A stretch of DNA of 64,000 nucleotides from Pseudoscleropodium purum (Eukaryota; Streptophyta; Bryopsida; Hypnales; Brachytheciaceae). Within the stretch, counting starts at the first letter, position 1. The number at the start of each line of letters is the position of its first letter. This document shows positions 23,773-34,649 of this stretch, piece after piece. The stretch is taken from NCBI GenBank assembly GCA_963969395.1, contig OZ017803.1, positions 1,860,001 through 1,924,000 of the forward strand, given 5' to 3'. A program made the position numbers and the translations under genes. Below the pieces are notes generated by a model, which ran no database searches, was not told the DNA's origin, and saw only the letters and a program-made list of their open reading frames with translations.

Positions 23773-24410
23773 CATTACCCTACCAAAACTAATGTAATTT
23801 GGATATTTTTGCTTTGGTATAATGATTCATTAACCTTGATTGTCATGACTCATCATTATTAGAGACATTGAATACCATGAGTCACATCATTAATGTCTCT
23901 CAATGTGAAACTATTGTGGTTGCAATCTTAGAAATTTCTTTTTTTCCAACAAAGAAGTTCTATGTTCAATTACTAGCTTAGGTTTATGGGAAGCAACCCA
24001 TTTTTGATTGATGCCCCATTTTAGCAATATAGGCTATTCTATTTTTGTGGAGAAGAGATGAACAACAATTAATTATGGCACAATTTTCAACCCAACTGTG
24101 GCACATTATGATTGGCTAACAAGACTCTCAATATTGTAACCAACTCTCGCTTGGAAAGAGGAAGGTCTAACTTATATCACCATTATAGGAGAAAGCCCAT
24201 CTTTCGCTAAAAAAATTCATAGTAATTCTATGTTGTAGAAAAAAAATCTAGTGAAAATTATGCAAACTTTTTGCTACCTATTGCTATACATGAGGAAATT
24301 TTTCCTTTGAATAAACTCACCCTACAGATACCAAAAATTGTTTAAATGATTCAAAATGGATTGTCTCCTTTACTCTAAGGAAGATGATCCATTTCCAAAC
24401 ACTTAATTAA

Positions 24411-25040
24411 GCAATTATGGGGATGTAGAGTGTTGATTTCATGAGTGTAGAAATTTTCCTTGATGTAGAAATAGAATTTGGAAGGATAATATAATTTTTC
24501 AAATTTTTAGAATACTAACTCAAAATATACATTAGAAAAAATCTGAACCCTACGGAGGGCCGTTAAGGATTCATTTTTCAGCGCCTTGCAATGCAAGTAT
24601 AGAAAAATTTTAAAAAAATTTAAATTAAAAAATAATAATAATAATAATTTTAAAAAGTATGAAAACCTGATGTGGCATTGATGTGGCACAAGTAGTGCCA
24701 CATCAGCTATTTTCATTAAAAAAATTTAAAAACAGTTAAATTCCTCTCTAATTGCACGGGGGGATTCCAAGTAGTTCAAAACTCAGAGCCATCCCAAGGG
24801 CTGAAATTTTTTGAAATGATTATCATAAATTTTTGAACTGAATTGTACTAAGTTAGTTGTATTGGTCACATAAACTTTTTCGTTTCCAACCATGAGCTGG
24901 TTGCAATATTAAGAGCTCGACAACCAATGATAATGTGCCACAACTATTTTGGGAACTGCACCACAATTTCACATAAAGAGATCAATCTATAGGTTGGAAA
25001 GGAGTGTGTGTGATCAGAAATGAGTCGGCTCCTAAAAAAT
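24411..25040 (+). repeat. Duplicated block, copy 2, carrying an insertion
   Basis: It matches 22857-23220 from GCAATTATGG to the region around GGTTGGAAAGGAG. It is interrupted at 24530-24818 by a miniature element. TTAA at 24407-24410 just before the block corresponds to the TTAA at which the TTAA-family element abuts copy 1. Confidence 0.65.
24530..24818. mobile_element. 289-bp insertion with CATT... inverted ends
   Basis: The left end CATTAGAAAAAATCTGAACC and right end GGCTGAAATTTTTTGAAATG form an imperfect inverted repeat that begins exactly at the breakpoints defined by the uninterrupted copy at about 22969. The interior contains an (AAT)n run and a perfect 11-bp hairpin TGATGTGGCAC/GTGCCACATCA (24679-24689, 24695-24705). 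The flanks join to give the empty site with no visible target duplication. Superfamily unknown; non-coding. Confidence 0.65.
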
Positions 25041-25605
25041 TTCCACTGCAGATTTGTGAGTAACTTAAGTTATACATGATGCTGGCGGGGGGGCTGTTGT
25101 GTTTGCAGGAAATAATAACTTCATCGTACATATGTGCTCCGTTACCGGTTTGTTAGTTAAGAATTTTCTGCATATGATAAGGGAAGTTAAAGTTTTATCA
25201 GCTGTGCCAGTTCGACCAGCTGCTGCAAGCAACTTAACATCTTTAACTTACTCCCACAAATTACTCTTCAATCTTCTGGCCAGAGGAAGTGAATCCTGGT
25301 CGAAGTTGCATCCTCTTGTTCCCTTCCTTCTGGCTGTGGTTATTAACTTAACCCAAAGCTCTTGCAAGTAAAATCTCTGTCCTCAACAGAAACAAACCAC
25401 CACAAGGCAAGGCAAGTATTAAGCTTAACTTAATGTGTGTCAAATGAATGCGAAAACGAAAATGATGTGTGCATTTCAACACTGCTGTGGCAAATTTAAT
25501 GGGACTACGCTTCGATATTAAAGACTCTTACTATGGAGATAGCACAGTACAGTACAGTACAACAATAAAAACATGGAAAAATGTGAATGATAAACTTAAC
25601 TTACA
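25041..25605. other. Intergenic DNA, no gene seen
   Basis: Composition is slightly more balanced around 25080-25375, where a 90-codon open frame (25099-25371, +) occurs. No homologue, splice site set or start context convinces me that it is a gene. A short CAGTA tandem run lies at about 25544-25560. Confidence 0.4.
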
Positions 25606-25874
25606 GGCCCTTCGACTTTGAGAATCAAAATTAGCATCACATTCTAAGGTTGATATAAGGTAAACTACCCCATTTGAGAATAAGTGGGAGTGAGTCCATT
25701 TTGGGCTAAATTTTGTTAGTGGTGTACATTCAAGTTCTAAAATGTACACTACTAAACAGAATTCATCTCAGCCTACAATGGGTTTGCTTCCATTTGGTCT
25801 CAAATGGGGTAGTTTACCTTAAGTTAGGCCCTCGACTTTGAGAATCAAAATTAATTAGCAACACATTCTAAGGT
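25606..25874 (+). repeat. 45/48-bp direct repeat flanking a MITE
   Basis: The block from GGCCCTTCGACTTTGAGAAT to CACATTCTAAGGT (25606-25650) recurs at 25827-25874 with small indels (GGCCCTCGACTTTGAGAATC to ACACATTCTAAGGT). The MITE at 25656-25821 fills almost all the space between them. Confidence 0.75.
25656..25821. mobile_element. 166-bp TA-flanked MITE, family member 3 of 3
   Basis: The left end TAAGGTAAACTACCCCATTT and right end AAATGGGGTAGTTTACCTTA are perfect inverted repeats. The inner part has AATGTACACTACTAAACAGA and GTGTACATTCAAGTTCTAAA as in the other members. This is the best-preserved copy and has the same length as 23607-23772. Confidence 0.85.
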
Positions 25875-27818
25875 GGCATGGGTACACCCGGAGTGGTGGA
25901 GCTGTCACTTCTATTCCCATACAACTACTAAAAAGCATATGGATCCTCCATTTTTTTTCCCATGCCATTGTTGATAAGTTTAACAAACCAATATGGAAAC
26001 ATTCTATCAACGTGTGATAGAATAGAATCAAAATAATGGATTTAGATTTATGGGCGGAGCAGTGAACCAAAGAATTTTTTTTTCTATAAATCTTCGGATA
26101 TGTCATTTTTGATAAGACATAACACTTTCATGTAATGAAATTGAACCATGAAAGGACTAAACCTAACACCAAGGTAGTCGACTAAAATTGGATCCAATTA
26201 TTGGATGAAGAAGTTCATTCTTTGTTTCTATAGGTTGCACTAGGGTAGTCAATTGAATTTTGAGGCAATTATTAGGGATAGTTATAGCTTCTTCAACCTA
26301 AGTTCACTTCTTATAGAATTGAGATGCGGGGCTTTGTGATTGGCATTTGGAGGTGCTACAACCCTCCCATTCTCTGACCTCGGAGTTTATTGTTTTTGTT
26401 TCTTCTCATTCAGAGGTTAAGAAACAACACTTCATTCTCTGAATTTAGAGACTTTTCAATTTTTTGCTCCTTCATTTCATCCTTGCGTGGTTATATACAT
26501 CATCTATTTGATCATTTCATCAAAATTACTCCAAAGATTAAAAATTCTTCATAGTTTCTATTATCCATGCTTGCCACACCCAAAAGGGATGTCACACCTT
26601 CACAAAAAAATGGCTCCCCATTGAATCCTCATTTTTCCTCACCAACTTCTCTGATTTCATAGAACTTCGTTTCTCGGAGAAGGTGTGACTAACCATATTC
26701 AACGGAGAAGGTGTGACTAACCATTTTGGTTGAATAGGAGCATTCTTTGTTTCTACAAGTTTCAATGAGGTAGTTGACTACAAATTGATATAATTATTGA
26801 ATGAATAGGTGCATTCTTTGTTTCTACAGGAATTTCATGATATGTTATTCATCAGACACATTTTGTCCTCCACTACATTACCGCGACTAAGAATGAAATT
26901 CAGACTCACAATTCATAAGTCTAACAAAATTTCATAACAATGATGCAGATTGAATTCAGGGAGTTAAGACCAAACCAAGACCTTGCTTTCCAAACCTTCA
27001 AACATCTCCACAAGACAGAAATTCAATGGTGGGCAACAATGGTATCCAAGCGTCTCAATTGCAGAGGGCTTACAAAAATGAATTTCCAGTTTCTGGATGC
27101 TAATTAACTGATAATAATTTACAGCAAAAGCCCTGTTAATGAAGACAGGGAATTTGAGGAGAACATAGCCAGTTCACATGGCTCATTCGGAACAAACACG
27201 AGAGTAATCCAATTTGAAGTGAGAATCACAAAGTTTGCTATGAAATGTACCTGCCAACAATAAGAATTGATGAATTTTAAGCGCCCAACCTGTAGAATTA
27301 ATGAGTATTAATGGGTATTTTGATACTAACTAGAGTAATTCTGTGCATACTTTTTACAGCCATCACTCTAAATGATAAATCTGTGATTATAATTGAGCTG
27401 ATAAATTTTTGACAACTCTGTGCTCATCGCAGTTGAAATACAGCAGTGAGGTCCAAATCTTTTCTTTGAAGCAGCCAAACCTTCTATCCATTGCCTGTTC
27501 TCGATATGTTTTTAGGTGACATGGCTGGAAACAATAATCTTCAAGTTGAGTGGCACCCTTCGTTCTTGCCATACATTGTCCTACCGTTCTGTGAGTCATC
27601 TCTTCAAGAAGCAAGAGCACTTGCAGTTTATGAAACGAGCAACGTGCCCATTACCTATCAAGACAAAACAAAACAAAACAAATTGTTCCAATTAGTCCAG
27701 TACTCCTATTGAATGTAATTTTCAAACTAAACAGTGACAAATTGTTTAGGAATGCACTTCAAAGGTTTCATTATGTTAAGTACGGGACACTAAGATTGAT
27801 AGGGACCTAAGCCTTGAA
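25875..27818. other. Intergenic DNA with short local repeats
   Basis: A CATTCTTTGTTTCTA motif occurs at about 26216, 26750 and 26813, each followed by ACAAG or a similar context and a GTAGT(T/C)GACTA-type stretch. GGAGAAGGTGTGACTAACCA is repeated in tandem near 26677-26720. From about 26990 the sequence becomes less AT-rich, leading into the gene-like island beyond. An ACAAAACAAAACAAAACAAA run lies at 27661. No gene can be supported. Confidence 0.45.
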
Positions 27819-27890
27819 GAGATGACTCAAGAATCTAAACCTAATTGACCCTCAGAAGTTGTTTAGGGTTTACATTCTCTGAGTCATCTC
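27819..27890. repeat. 72-nt compact hairpin
   Basis: GAGATGACTCAAGAATC (from 27819) pairs with the inverted sequence ending GAGTCATCTC (27890). The ~26-bp stem has two or three mismatches and an ~18-nt loop. ATTGACCC lies in the loop and again immediately after the hairpin (near 27893). The size is that of a plant microRNA precursor or a very small MITE; there is no evidence of expression. Confidence 0.45.
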
Positions 27891-29535
27891 CTAATTGACC
27901 CCAGTTACCAGCATTAATTCATCTCCACACTTTGCTGGACTGATTAGAAAGTGAAGTAATCACGACATGACAAAACAGTGTTGTCAAATATCACCTACAA
28001 TGGTTTACCAACTTCCCACAATGAAATTGCATAAGAAACCAAACAGATCTCTCCAGTGAGCTTTATTCAGCGGTCTCCGAATGAAAAGCCCACACCTATG
28101 TAATGGTTAAAATTGCTCAAAGTGAAGCAAATAGTATTCTCTACCTTATTGTGGGCAATGACAATATCAGAGTCATATGTTAACTTTCATCATACTCTTA
28201 CTGCAAGTGGTGTAATAAGCTACAAGATGTTGATTTCCAAGACGCTCAGCATGTCACGCGCTAAGATTTGCAAGCGGATTGAAACTTCACTACAGGGTGT
28301 ATTTTTTAAACCTCACTTACAATAGGATTTATGCATTCTTATTACAATTGACTGGATGGCAAACCCACAATCAACAGTCTTGTTAGTCACACAAACCAAG
28401 AAACAAAATCCTATCACAAGTATCGAAAAATTCCAGTATCAGGTCAGTAAAAAATTGCAAAAAAAATAAAGAGTATTCTAGAACTCATTTTGTACAAACA
28501 GATTTCTGCAGAATCCTTCGGTGTATTAAAGATTGTTCCAAGTTTCCAACCCCTTGGCATGTTTTTCACAAAGTCCGACCACTAGATCTCAATAGAAAAT
28601 CACCTCCTGTATGCAAAACTTCTAAGGCTAACTGACAGTGAGACACCTCCAACGTTGACATATCTCTAGCACAGCTGAAGCAGAGGACAAACTGAATCAA
28701 TGCGTTTGACGAAAATACCAGACGAAGTCTATTTTCTTTTGTTAAAAATGGCTAAATTGAGGCTTCCTTTTAATCCCACGGGTGTCTGTTCCTTCTACAA
28801 TACCACTGTAGAAGGGACACCCCACTCTTCATGTTCAAGAATGTTATATATTTAACATAACACTGAGGGAGCAAAATGAGTTTTCAACCGGGTTTGTCCA
28901 TCCCCTAGGATTTGGTGAGAAAGTAACATTAGAGAAGGTGGTATTATAGAGATTTGAGTGCAACGTGCACCTCTTAGGTTTCAGCCGCTTTATGAAAAGG
29001 CGTCCAACACCACAATCCCCCGTCCACAAGAAAGAAAAATGTGTCACTGTTCAGATGACATTCAAAGTTACTGATCCAAGAAAAATCTTGACTTCTACAG
29101 TCTCTACATCAGAATCGAAAGTTACATATAAAAAACTAGCACACAAATCATTTACTACGTCGCAAAACAACAGTGCGCAACTTCTGCAAGTGAGACTCTC
29201 TTCATTCTTTCCATTCTGAGCTCAAATGCAAGACACTCTTCTTTCTTTCCATTTTAAGCCTTGTGCGATTCTGAGTCACGAAGGCAAGACTCTTCTTTCT
29301 CTCTAAGTTATTTGAAGCCATGTGCACTTTCTGAGCTCCAAACTCATCGAAAATACTTTCCTTCATGTAAAAAACTTCACATTACAGATTTGAGAATCAC
29401 CTCTGACTATGAAACGGAAGGCTTGCAACCCAACACCCCTAACAAACCTTGGAGGAAACGACATGCTACAATACAAAATTCACGGAAGTTCTTCAAAAGA
29501 ATTGCCTACAAGAATTGCTTACCAGTTTTGCAAAT
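27891..29535. other. GC-balanced island, possible transcribed region, no exon assigned
   Basis: Base composition is clearly less AT-rich than the flanking 20 kb. A small hairpin (GGGTGTC...CTTCTACA against TGTAGAAGGGACACCC) lies at 28780-28822. At 29186-29335 a CTCTTCTTTCTTTCCATT-type stretch is repeated three times imperfectly. A strong minus-strand donor (ACTG|GTAAGC) sits at 29523/29522, just beyond the stop of the 48-codon ORF, so an intron of that transcript may run through here. No downstream exon could be identified. Confidence 0.35.
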
Positions 29536-29682
29536 TTACGCAACTCGAAGGAGCTCAATGTCCCCCTCACGAAGCGCGTCGGCCACGATGACGGCCGTGT
29601 TGAGGCAATTGGCGATCCACCGCATGAGTCGCCGACACACGGCGCCCGCGAACCAGTAGAGAAAATCCCACCCAGGCTTCAT
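29536..29682 (-). CDS. Small ORF, 48 codons, unknown product
   Basis: This minus-strand frame starts MKPGWDFLYWFAGAVCRRLM and ends with a TAA. It is far more GC-rich than the window average and has a balanced, protein-like composition with three tryptophans, two cysteines and paired arginines. A hydrophobic-aromatic N-terminal segment (about residues 5-15) is followed by basic CRRLMRW, a second apolar stretch (about 23-35) and an acidic tail, which suggests a small membrane-associated or amphipathic protein. The stop lies about 13 nt upstream of a strong donor (ACTG|GTAAGC at 29523/29522). It could therefore be a small protein with a 3'-UTR intron, or an upstream ORF ahead of a main coding region I cannot find. 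I recognise no family. Confidence 0.4.
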   Translation of the reverse strand: MKPGWDFLYWFAGAVCRRLMRWIANCLNTAVIVADALREGDIELLRVA

Positions 29683-30850
29683 CTTTGAGCGTTTTCCCCC
29701 CCAAACCCCCCCAATCCTAACCTAAGAATGCCATAGCCAAGACCTCACGAGAAGTTCACAGAAAAACAGAAATTCACTGAGAGAGAAACCTAGAACGAGA
29801 ACGACTGAGCAAATGCGCTGGCTATGGCGCGCAAGTGTGCACTCCACAGGACGCTTCCAATCAGATCTAAGAGTACAAAGCCGTCACAAACGTAACAACA
29901 GGCGAAAACGAAGAAGTGATGGAGGCGTGTTAAGATCCCCAACAAACTGATGAAAGCGTGTGAAGTACCCCATTGAGCAACCGGCCATGGGCCCCAATTT
30001 CGTGAACGCAATTTCAGAATTCATTTTTCGAAATTGAAACACAAACTTCCCTTGATTGATGGAATTCCAGGGACCCACAACCCTAAATGAAAATCTCCCT
30101 TCATGCAGCCGGCTTTCCGGCGGTGTTACGTTGCGTCATATTCACGTGCCAACTGAATTTAACTTCCGTCCCCACCAAAAGAACCTTCAAACCGATTGAG
30201 TGTTCTAACATTCAAATCAAAGGGATGAATCTAGATGGATTTGGATGCGTTTGATGGAATCTCGAGCAACGGGCTCCGGAATCTGGGGTTGGGCTTTCGG
30301 TTCTGTGGCGGGACTTGGTCGCGATTGATGGCGGGGCTGGCTGTGATCCGATCTGGTCAATTGCTGGGATGGCTAGAATAGGAAGAAAAATTCATTCGTA
30401 GGAGAGCTTAGGAGCGGCAATTGCTGTGTTTATAAAATTCGAAAGGCGAATGCGATCAATTGCATAATTAATGTTGGCGCCGCCGCGGCTGCAGACGAAG
30501 ACTTGCTCCATCTATCTATAGTTTGAGCACTAGTTTTGCAAATTGTTAGACTAGTTTAGACTAGTTTTACGAATTGGGGTTCATTGGTGTCGTGGTATGG
30601 TTCGTGGGGAGACTCCCTGAGTCCCTGCACGTTGAGTGATCTAGAGGTGCGGGTCGTCGGCTCTGAGAAACAACGTGCAGGAGTTTTGAAGGTCTGTTGC
30701 GACGGCCGTGGCCTACGGTATTGGTGCTTACAGAGAGCTTTCATATCGCGTGCGTGGGTCTCACACGAAACCCTAGAAATCGGACACTAGACACCTCAAT
30801 TTCTTTAATATCACATCCAAGTCTCTCTCGCCAAACCGGAGTCATGCTTA
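29683..30850. other. Gene-like GC-rich upstream region
   Basis: This is GC-elevated sequence without convincing exons and is the likely 5' region of the minus-strand small ORF. The many open frames on both strands here reflect composition. A perfect 11-bp inverted pair, CCTGCACGTTG (30624-30634) and CAACGTGCAGG (30671-30681), is visible. Confidence 0.35.
30429..30437 (-). promoter_or_regulatory. Candidate TATA box (minus strand)
   Basis: The minus strand reads TTTTATAAACACAGC here, a plant TATA consensus at the edge of the GC-rich island. It would place a start of transcription near 30400, upstream of the small ORF at 29682. The sequence is almost symmetric, so it could equally serve the other strand. 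Confidence 0.3.
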
Positions 30851-31030
30851 TTAACCCATTAAGGTTTGGTCGACCACTTTTTGGTCAAAATTGATACTAT
30901 TTCAATGGTAGCTAGAGTTTGATAATGAATTTGGACTTGGTTGAAGGGGACGGGTGTAGGAAATTTATAAATAAATGTATTGGGACAAAGATCGGGAAAT
31001 TTTATGTTGGCATGTGCTTTAGGGGTTCAA
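30851..31030. mobile_element. Possible short TTAA-family remnant
   Basis: TTAACCCATTAAGGTTTGGT (TTAA 30851-30854) looks like a left end. GTGCTTTAGGGGTTCAA ending near 31030 looks like a right end with a mutated TTAA. The ~180-bp length would make it a strongly deleted member. Confidence 0.3.
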
Positions 31031-31192
31031 GAAACAAACAACATATGGGTGGAAAATACATAGAGATGCATTATAGGGTAGGAGGCTCATAAGTCAACTG
31101 TGTAAGGAAAAACATTCATTTTTTCAGTAAAATTTTACTAGAAAATTTCCTTGAAGGTCATTATTTATAGGATTGTACTACTAGAACTATAC

Positions 31193-32119
31193 TTAATCCC
31201 CAAAGGACCAAGCTACATTTTTTGGCTACATAGAAATTTTGGATAGGTTCGTGTTAGTAGAGATTTCCATATTTTTGGCCCAAAATTTAATAGAAGATGG
31301 GGACAAGGAATATCTTTCATATACACTAAATTTCATGACATTTGGAAATATGAGTGAAAAGTTATAGCCTAATATGTTATTTTTTTTGTAAATGGGCAAT
31401 TTGTGCAGACCAAAAAAAAATATTTTTTTCAAAAACAAAAAATCGAAATTGGATTTCAAGAGATATATATACATGGAAAGCTTTCAATCATTCCATTTTG
31501 ACCAATGAGCCAAAAATTATGAGGATTTTTTGTTCGTAGGGAGTTGTGGGTTTCTTGTTCTAAAATAAACTTTGAAATCCTTTATCTTATCCAATTTTTA
31601 ATATTTTTAGAAAATAAAATAAAATCATAGGATGTAGATTGTTTACTACAACATTTCAACAATTGTAATTGGCATTTTTCAATTCCATATTTAAATTCTT
31701 AATAATTTGGTATTTTGAGCATTCTCTACTATTACATACATACTATTTATTTCCTATATGTTGTACAATTCCAAATGATATGAAATTTTTAAGAATGTAG
31801 CAAACTTGTCTAGGAAAAATAATCCAAAGAAGCACCACCATTTTGATCATTTTTTCATAGAAAATTGAGCTTGTGAATTGTAGCTACCCTACTTTTTATA
31901 GGGCAAAAAAAATGATTTGAGTGAAGTTGAATGCTTATATCTTGCAATCTATGTGGTGGAAATGTCTGAAATTTTTACAACATGTTTTTGATATTACATA
32001 CTACAAGATCCTAGGATGACATATATCCAAAAAAAATTCAAAAATTTGGTACTTGTACTACAAATGGCAATTTTTGAACGTTTTTGGTGAAAATATAGAT
32101 ATGAAACTTTACAAGTTAA
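31193..32119 (+). mobile_element. 927-bp TTAA-flanked element
   Basis: The left end is TTAATCCCCAAAGGACCA (TTAA 31193-31196), followed by CATTTTTTGGCTACATAG. The right end AACTTTACAAGTTAA (TTAA 32116-32119) is decayed, but the approach to it aligns with that of 3292-4216. The interior (CAACAATTGTAATTGGCATT, TGTTGTACAATTCCAAATGA) matches the member starting at 63185 and, inverted, those at 22123-22856 and 58700-59568. No transposase frame is present. Confidence 0.65.
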
Positions 32120-34190
32120 AACACCCCTTTCTCTTGTAGTGAGTGAGTATGACATTCAATTCACATTGATGCAAACCGTCAAGTAAATTAATATGCAATG
32201 ATGAAGTTATAAGTGCAATGCACATTCCCATTGAATGGATCTTATCATAAGTTTAAGCAACATGCAAAAAGAATTATAATAGTTCTTTCCACTTGTTTTG
32301 TTAGTAGCCATGCAAATAGTGGTGGGGCCCTTTAGCATTGGGTGAGGTGTTTTGCATGCAATGACTTGCAAGAAGGCAAGTACAAACATTGTGTTTCCTA
32401 CTTCAAAAACTTGATTTTCTAGATTCTCTAAATTGTTGTTGTGTCGAATTTTTTGCTATTGTCCCTACTATTGTGGTGCTTTATAGTGGACTACTTTTGT
32501 TATTTTGCTAGAAAGTCTTCTAGTCATAGTTTTGTCCATGCTCTTGTTGATAGAGTGTTTGGAAGGGCTATATCATGACTTTATCCTTTTTGTTTCACAT
32601 GAAGGTTGCATGGAAAATTTGCAATGACATAGTAGGTAGCTGGCAAAGGTACATTTCCTTTCTCCTTGTTTAATTTTTGCTATACCTTTGCATCTTGAAG
32701 TTTTGAAGTCTACCATTAGTCTTCAACACTCTGTAGAAGAGGTGTAGGTTTCCATTCGTGTGAAATTTAGTTGGGGTTGCATTCATTATAGAGATGGTAG
32801 TGTCTCCATTTTGCATAATTCTCTTTGTTTTGAATGTGTCTAATGTTTTTTGCATCATTCAACACTAATGAAGCATAGGAACCACAAGGTGAATGCAAGA
32901 AACACTAGTACTATTTTGTGTCACACTTGCAGTTTCTAAATTATGATTCACCATATCTTTTGCAGATTGAAGACAATGTATTTGAATTTTTCTTTTTGTG
33001 AAGATCAGCATTTAGACAATAATTTGAGAAATTATTTTTCAGAAATTCTCAAAAATCATTTTATATTTAAATTACAACTAAGCTAATTTATCACATTATG
33101 TGATTTAGGATTTTTTAGTACTAGGGACTATCCAAAATTAATGATCTAGAGCTGAAATTAATGTGCTCTATTCCTACACTAGAGAAGCATGTGCCCACCA
33201 AAAGAACTTAAAAAAAAACCCATTATTTTATGTCTTCTACATTCATACAAATAGAGCTCCTTTGCTTGTGCAATTCTGAACATTGAAAATGGTTTCAAGA
33301 TTATTTATTTAGTGAAATATATTCATCATGAAATCTTCTCAAATTTCCAATTTTTTCTTTCTTTAAAATCTTTTTTCCCTATTTTTTTAAAATTAAAATG
33401 TCAAAGTACCTATTTTCATGAGATTTTGCACTTTTTTAGTTCTCCTACTTAAAATTTTTTTTCCTATGCTTTTCCTTCCTAGTGTACCTTCTCCTTAAAG
33501 GTTTATATATTAAATGTATTTTTCAAATTTTTTTCAAATTTTTTTTCTAATTTTATAGTAAGACTGAAAAAATCATGAGTATTGTAGCTAATGCAATAAA
33601 AATGGCCGGTGTTTCTTGCATTCACCACACATGTGCTACCATTTTCCTCATCAAGTGCATGCTTGTCTATACAAGGCTCTCTATATTTTGCGTCTTTTCT
33701 AGGATTTAAAATTTTGCTATCTTTGATGTTTAGATTGACCTTTAGAGATTATGTTGCTTTGGCAATGTTTTAGACCAATGGGACAACCCTTTGAATGTTG
33801 CCACGTTCTCTTTGAGGCTTTTGGCATTGATTTTAGATGTAAATTACACACTGCAACTGCCAATGTCAAACTAGTTGGACACCACTAATGACCCTGCTTC
33901 ACTAGTCCTATACCCTATGGACACCTATAATGGATACATTTTCCTTCATGGTTGATACTCTTAACAATTACAGACTATATTGTGCATGGAATGCCTTCAT
34001 TGGTGATGTGAGATTCTAGGTGAAACTCCATTCTACTACTTGATTCTCTAGGATCCTTTTTGAACAATATGATAACAATCATTGAGTCTCTATATTTTGC
34101 ATGACAAAGATAATTGTTTTATTCTTGTAGATTTATTGAAACCGTAGGTAGAAAAATATGAAGTATTGATTAGTCATTCATGTTTTTGTA
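32120..34190. other. Intergenic DNA upstream of a transposase relic
   Basis: AT-rich sequence with no supported gene. The part from about 33700 to 34190 may be the upstream portion of the element containing the Harbinger transposase remnant, but no termini are visible. Confidence 0.4.
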
Positions 34191-34649
34191 CACGTTATAT
34201 GTATGCTATTTAGATTGAGACATGGTATAAATCTAACAATTTGTAGTGAGATGTTTGCCATTAGACGTAGTATAATCTGGAAGGTGCTATAGGAGGTCAT
34301 GCATGTCGTAAATGACACTTTAAAATATCAAATCAATTGGCCAACAAGGTAGCAAATGCAAAAGACATAGGACAAGTTTTCTAACATCTATTTTTTACCT
34401 ACTATTGTTGGAATTATTGATAGAATGCACGTATCTATTTTGAAGTCAAATTCCAAGACCATTGATTATTTTTATTTTAAAACTAGTGGCTATAGTGTTA
34501 GTTGCGAGGTTGTAGTAGATAGTGAAAAACACTTCTTCAATTGCTATGTAGGAATGTCGGGCTCCACTAACAATGGAAGTTGGATGCTTCGGCATTTACC
34601 ACTACATTATTTGGCCTCTCTTGCGAACGTGATGGATGCCATGAAATAA
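34191..34649 (+). pseudogene. PIF/Harbinger-type (DDE_Tnp_4, ALP1/HARBI1-like) transposase fragment
   Basis: One frame runs through the whole stretch. It begins with a helix-turn-helix-like block (LRHGINLTICSEMFAIRRSI, ending near 34277) that fits the region before the catalytic core of Harbinger nucleases. It continues through a YQINWPT motif (near 34326-34346) typical of these proteins, then VGIIDRMHVSIL with the first catalytic Asp at 34419-34421 (family pattern G.IDGTH). Next come YFYFKTSGYSVSCEVVVD with the expected second Asp, and FNCYVGMSGST matching the family's F.DV.VG.PGS signature. In-frame TAG codons at 34290, 34350 and 34368, a TAA at 34647 and the absence of the third catalytic residue show it is dead. 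The intact part is the 74-codon frame 34425-34649. It could be a transposon remnant or a domesticated ALP1-like gene that decayed; the former is likelier. Confidence 0.75.
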
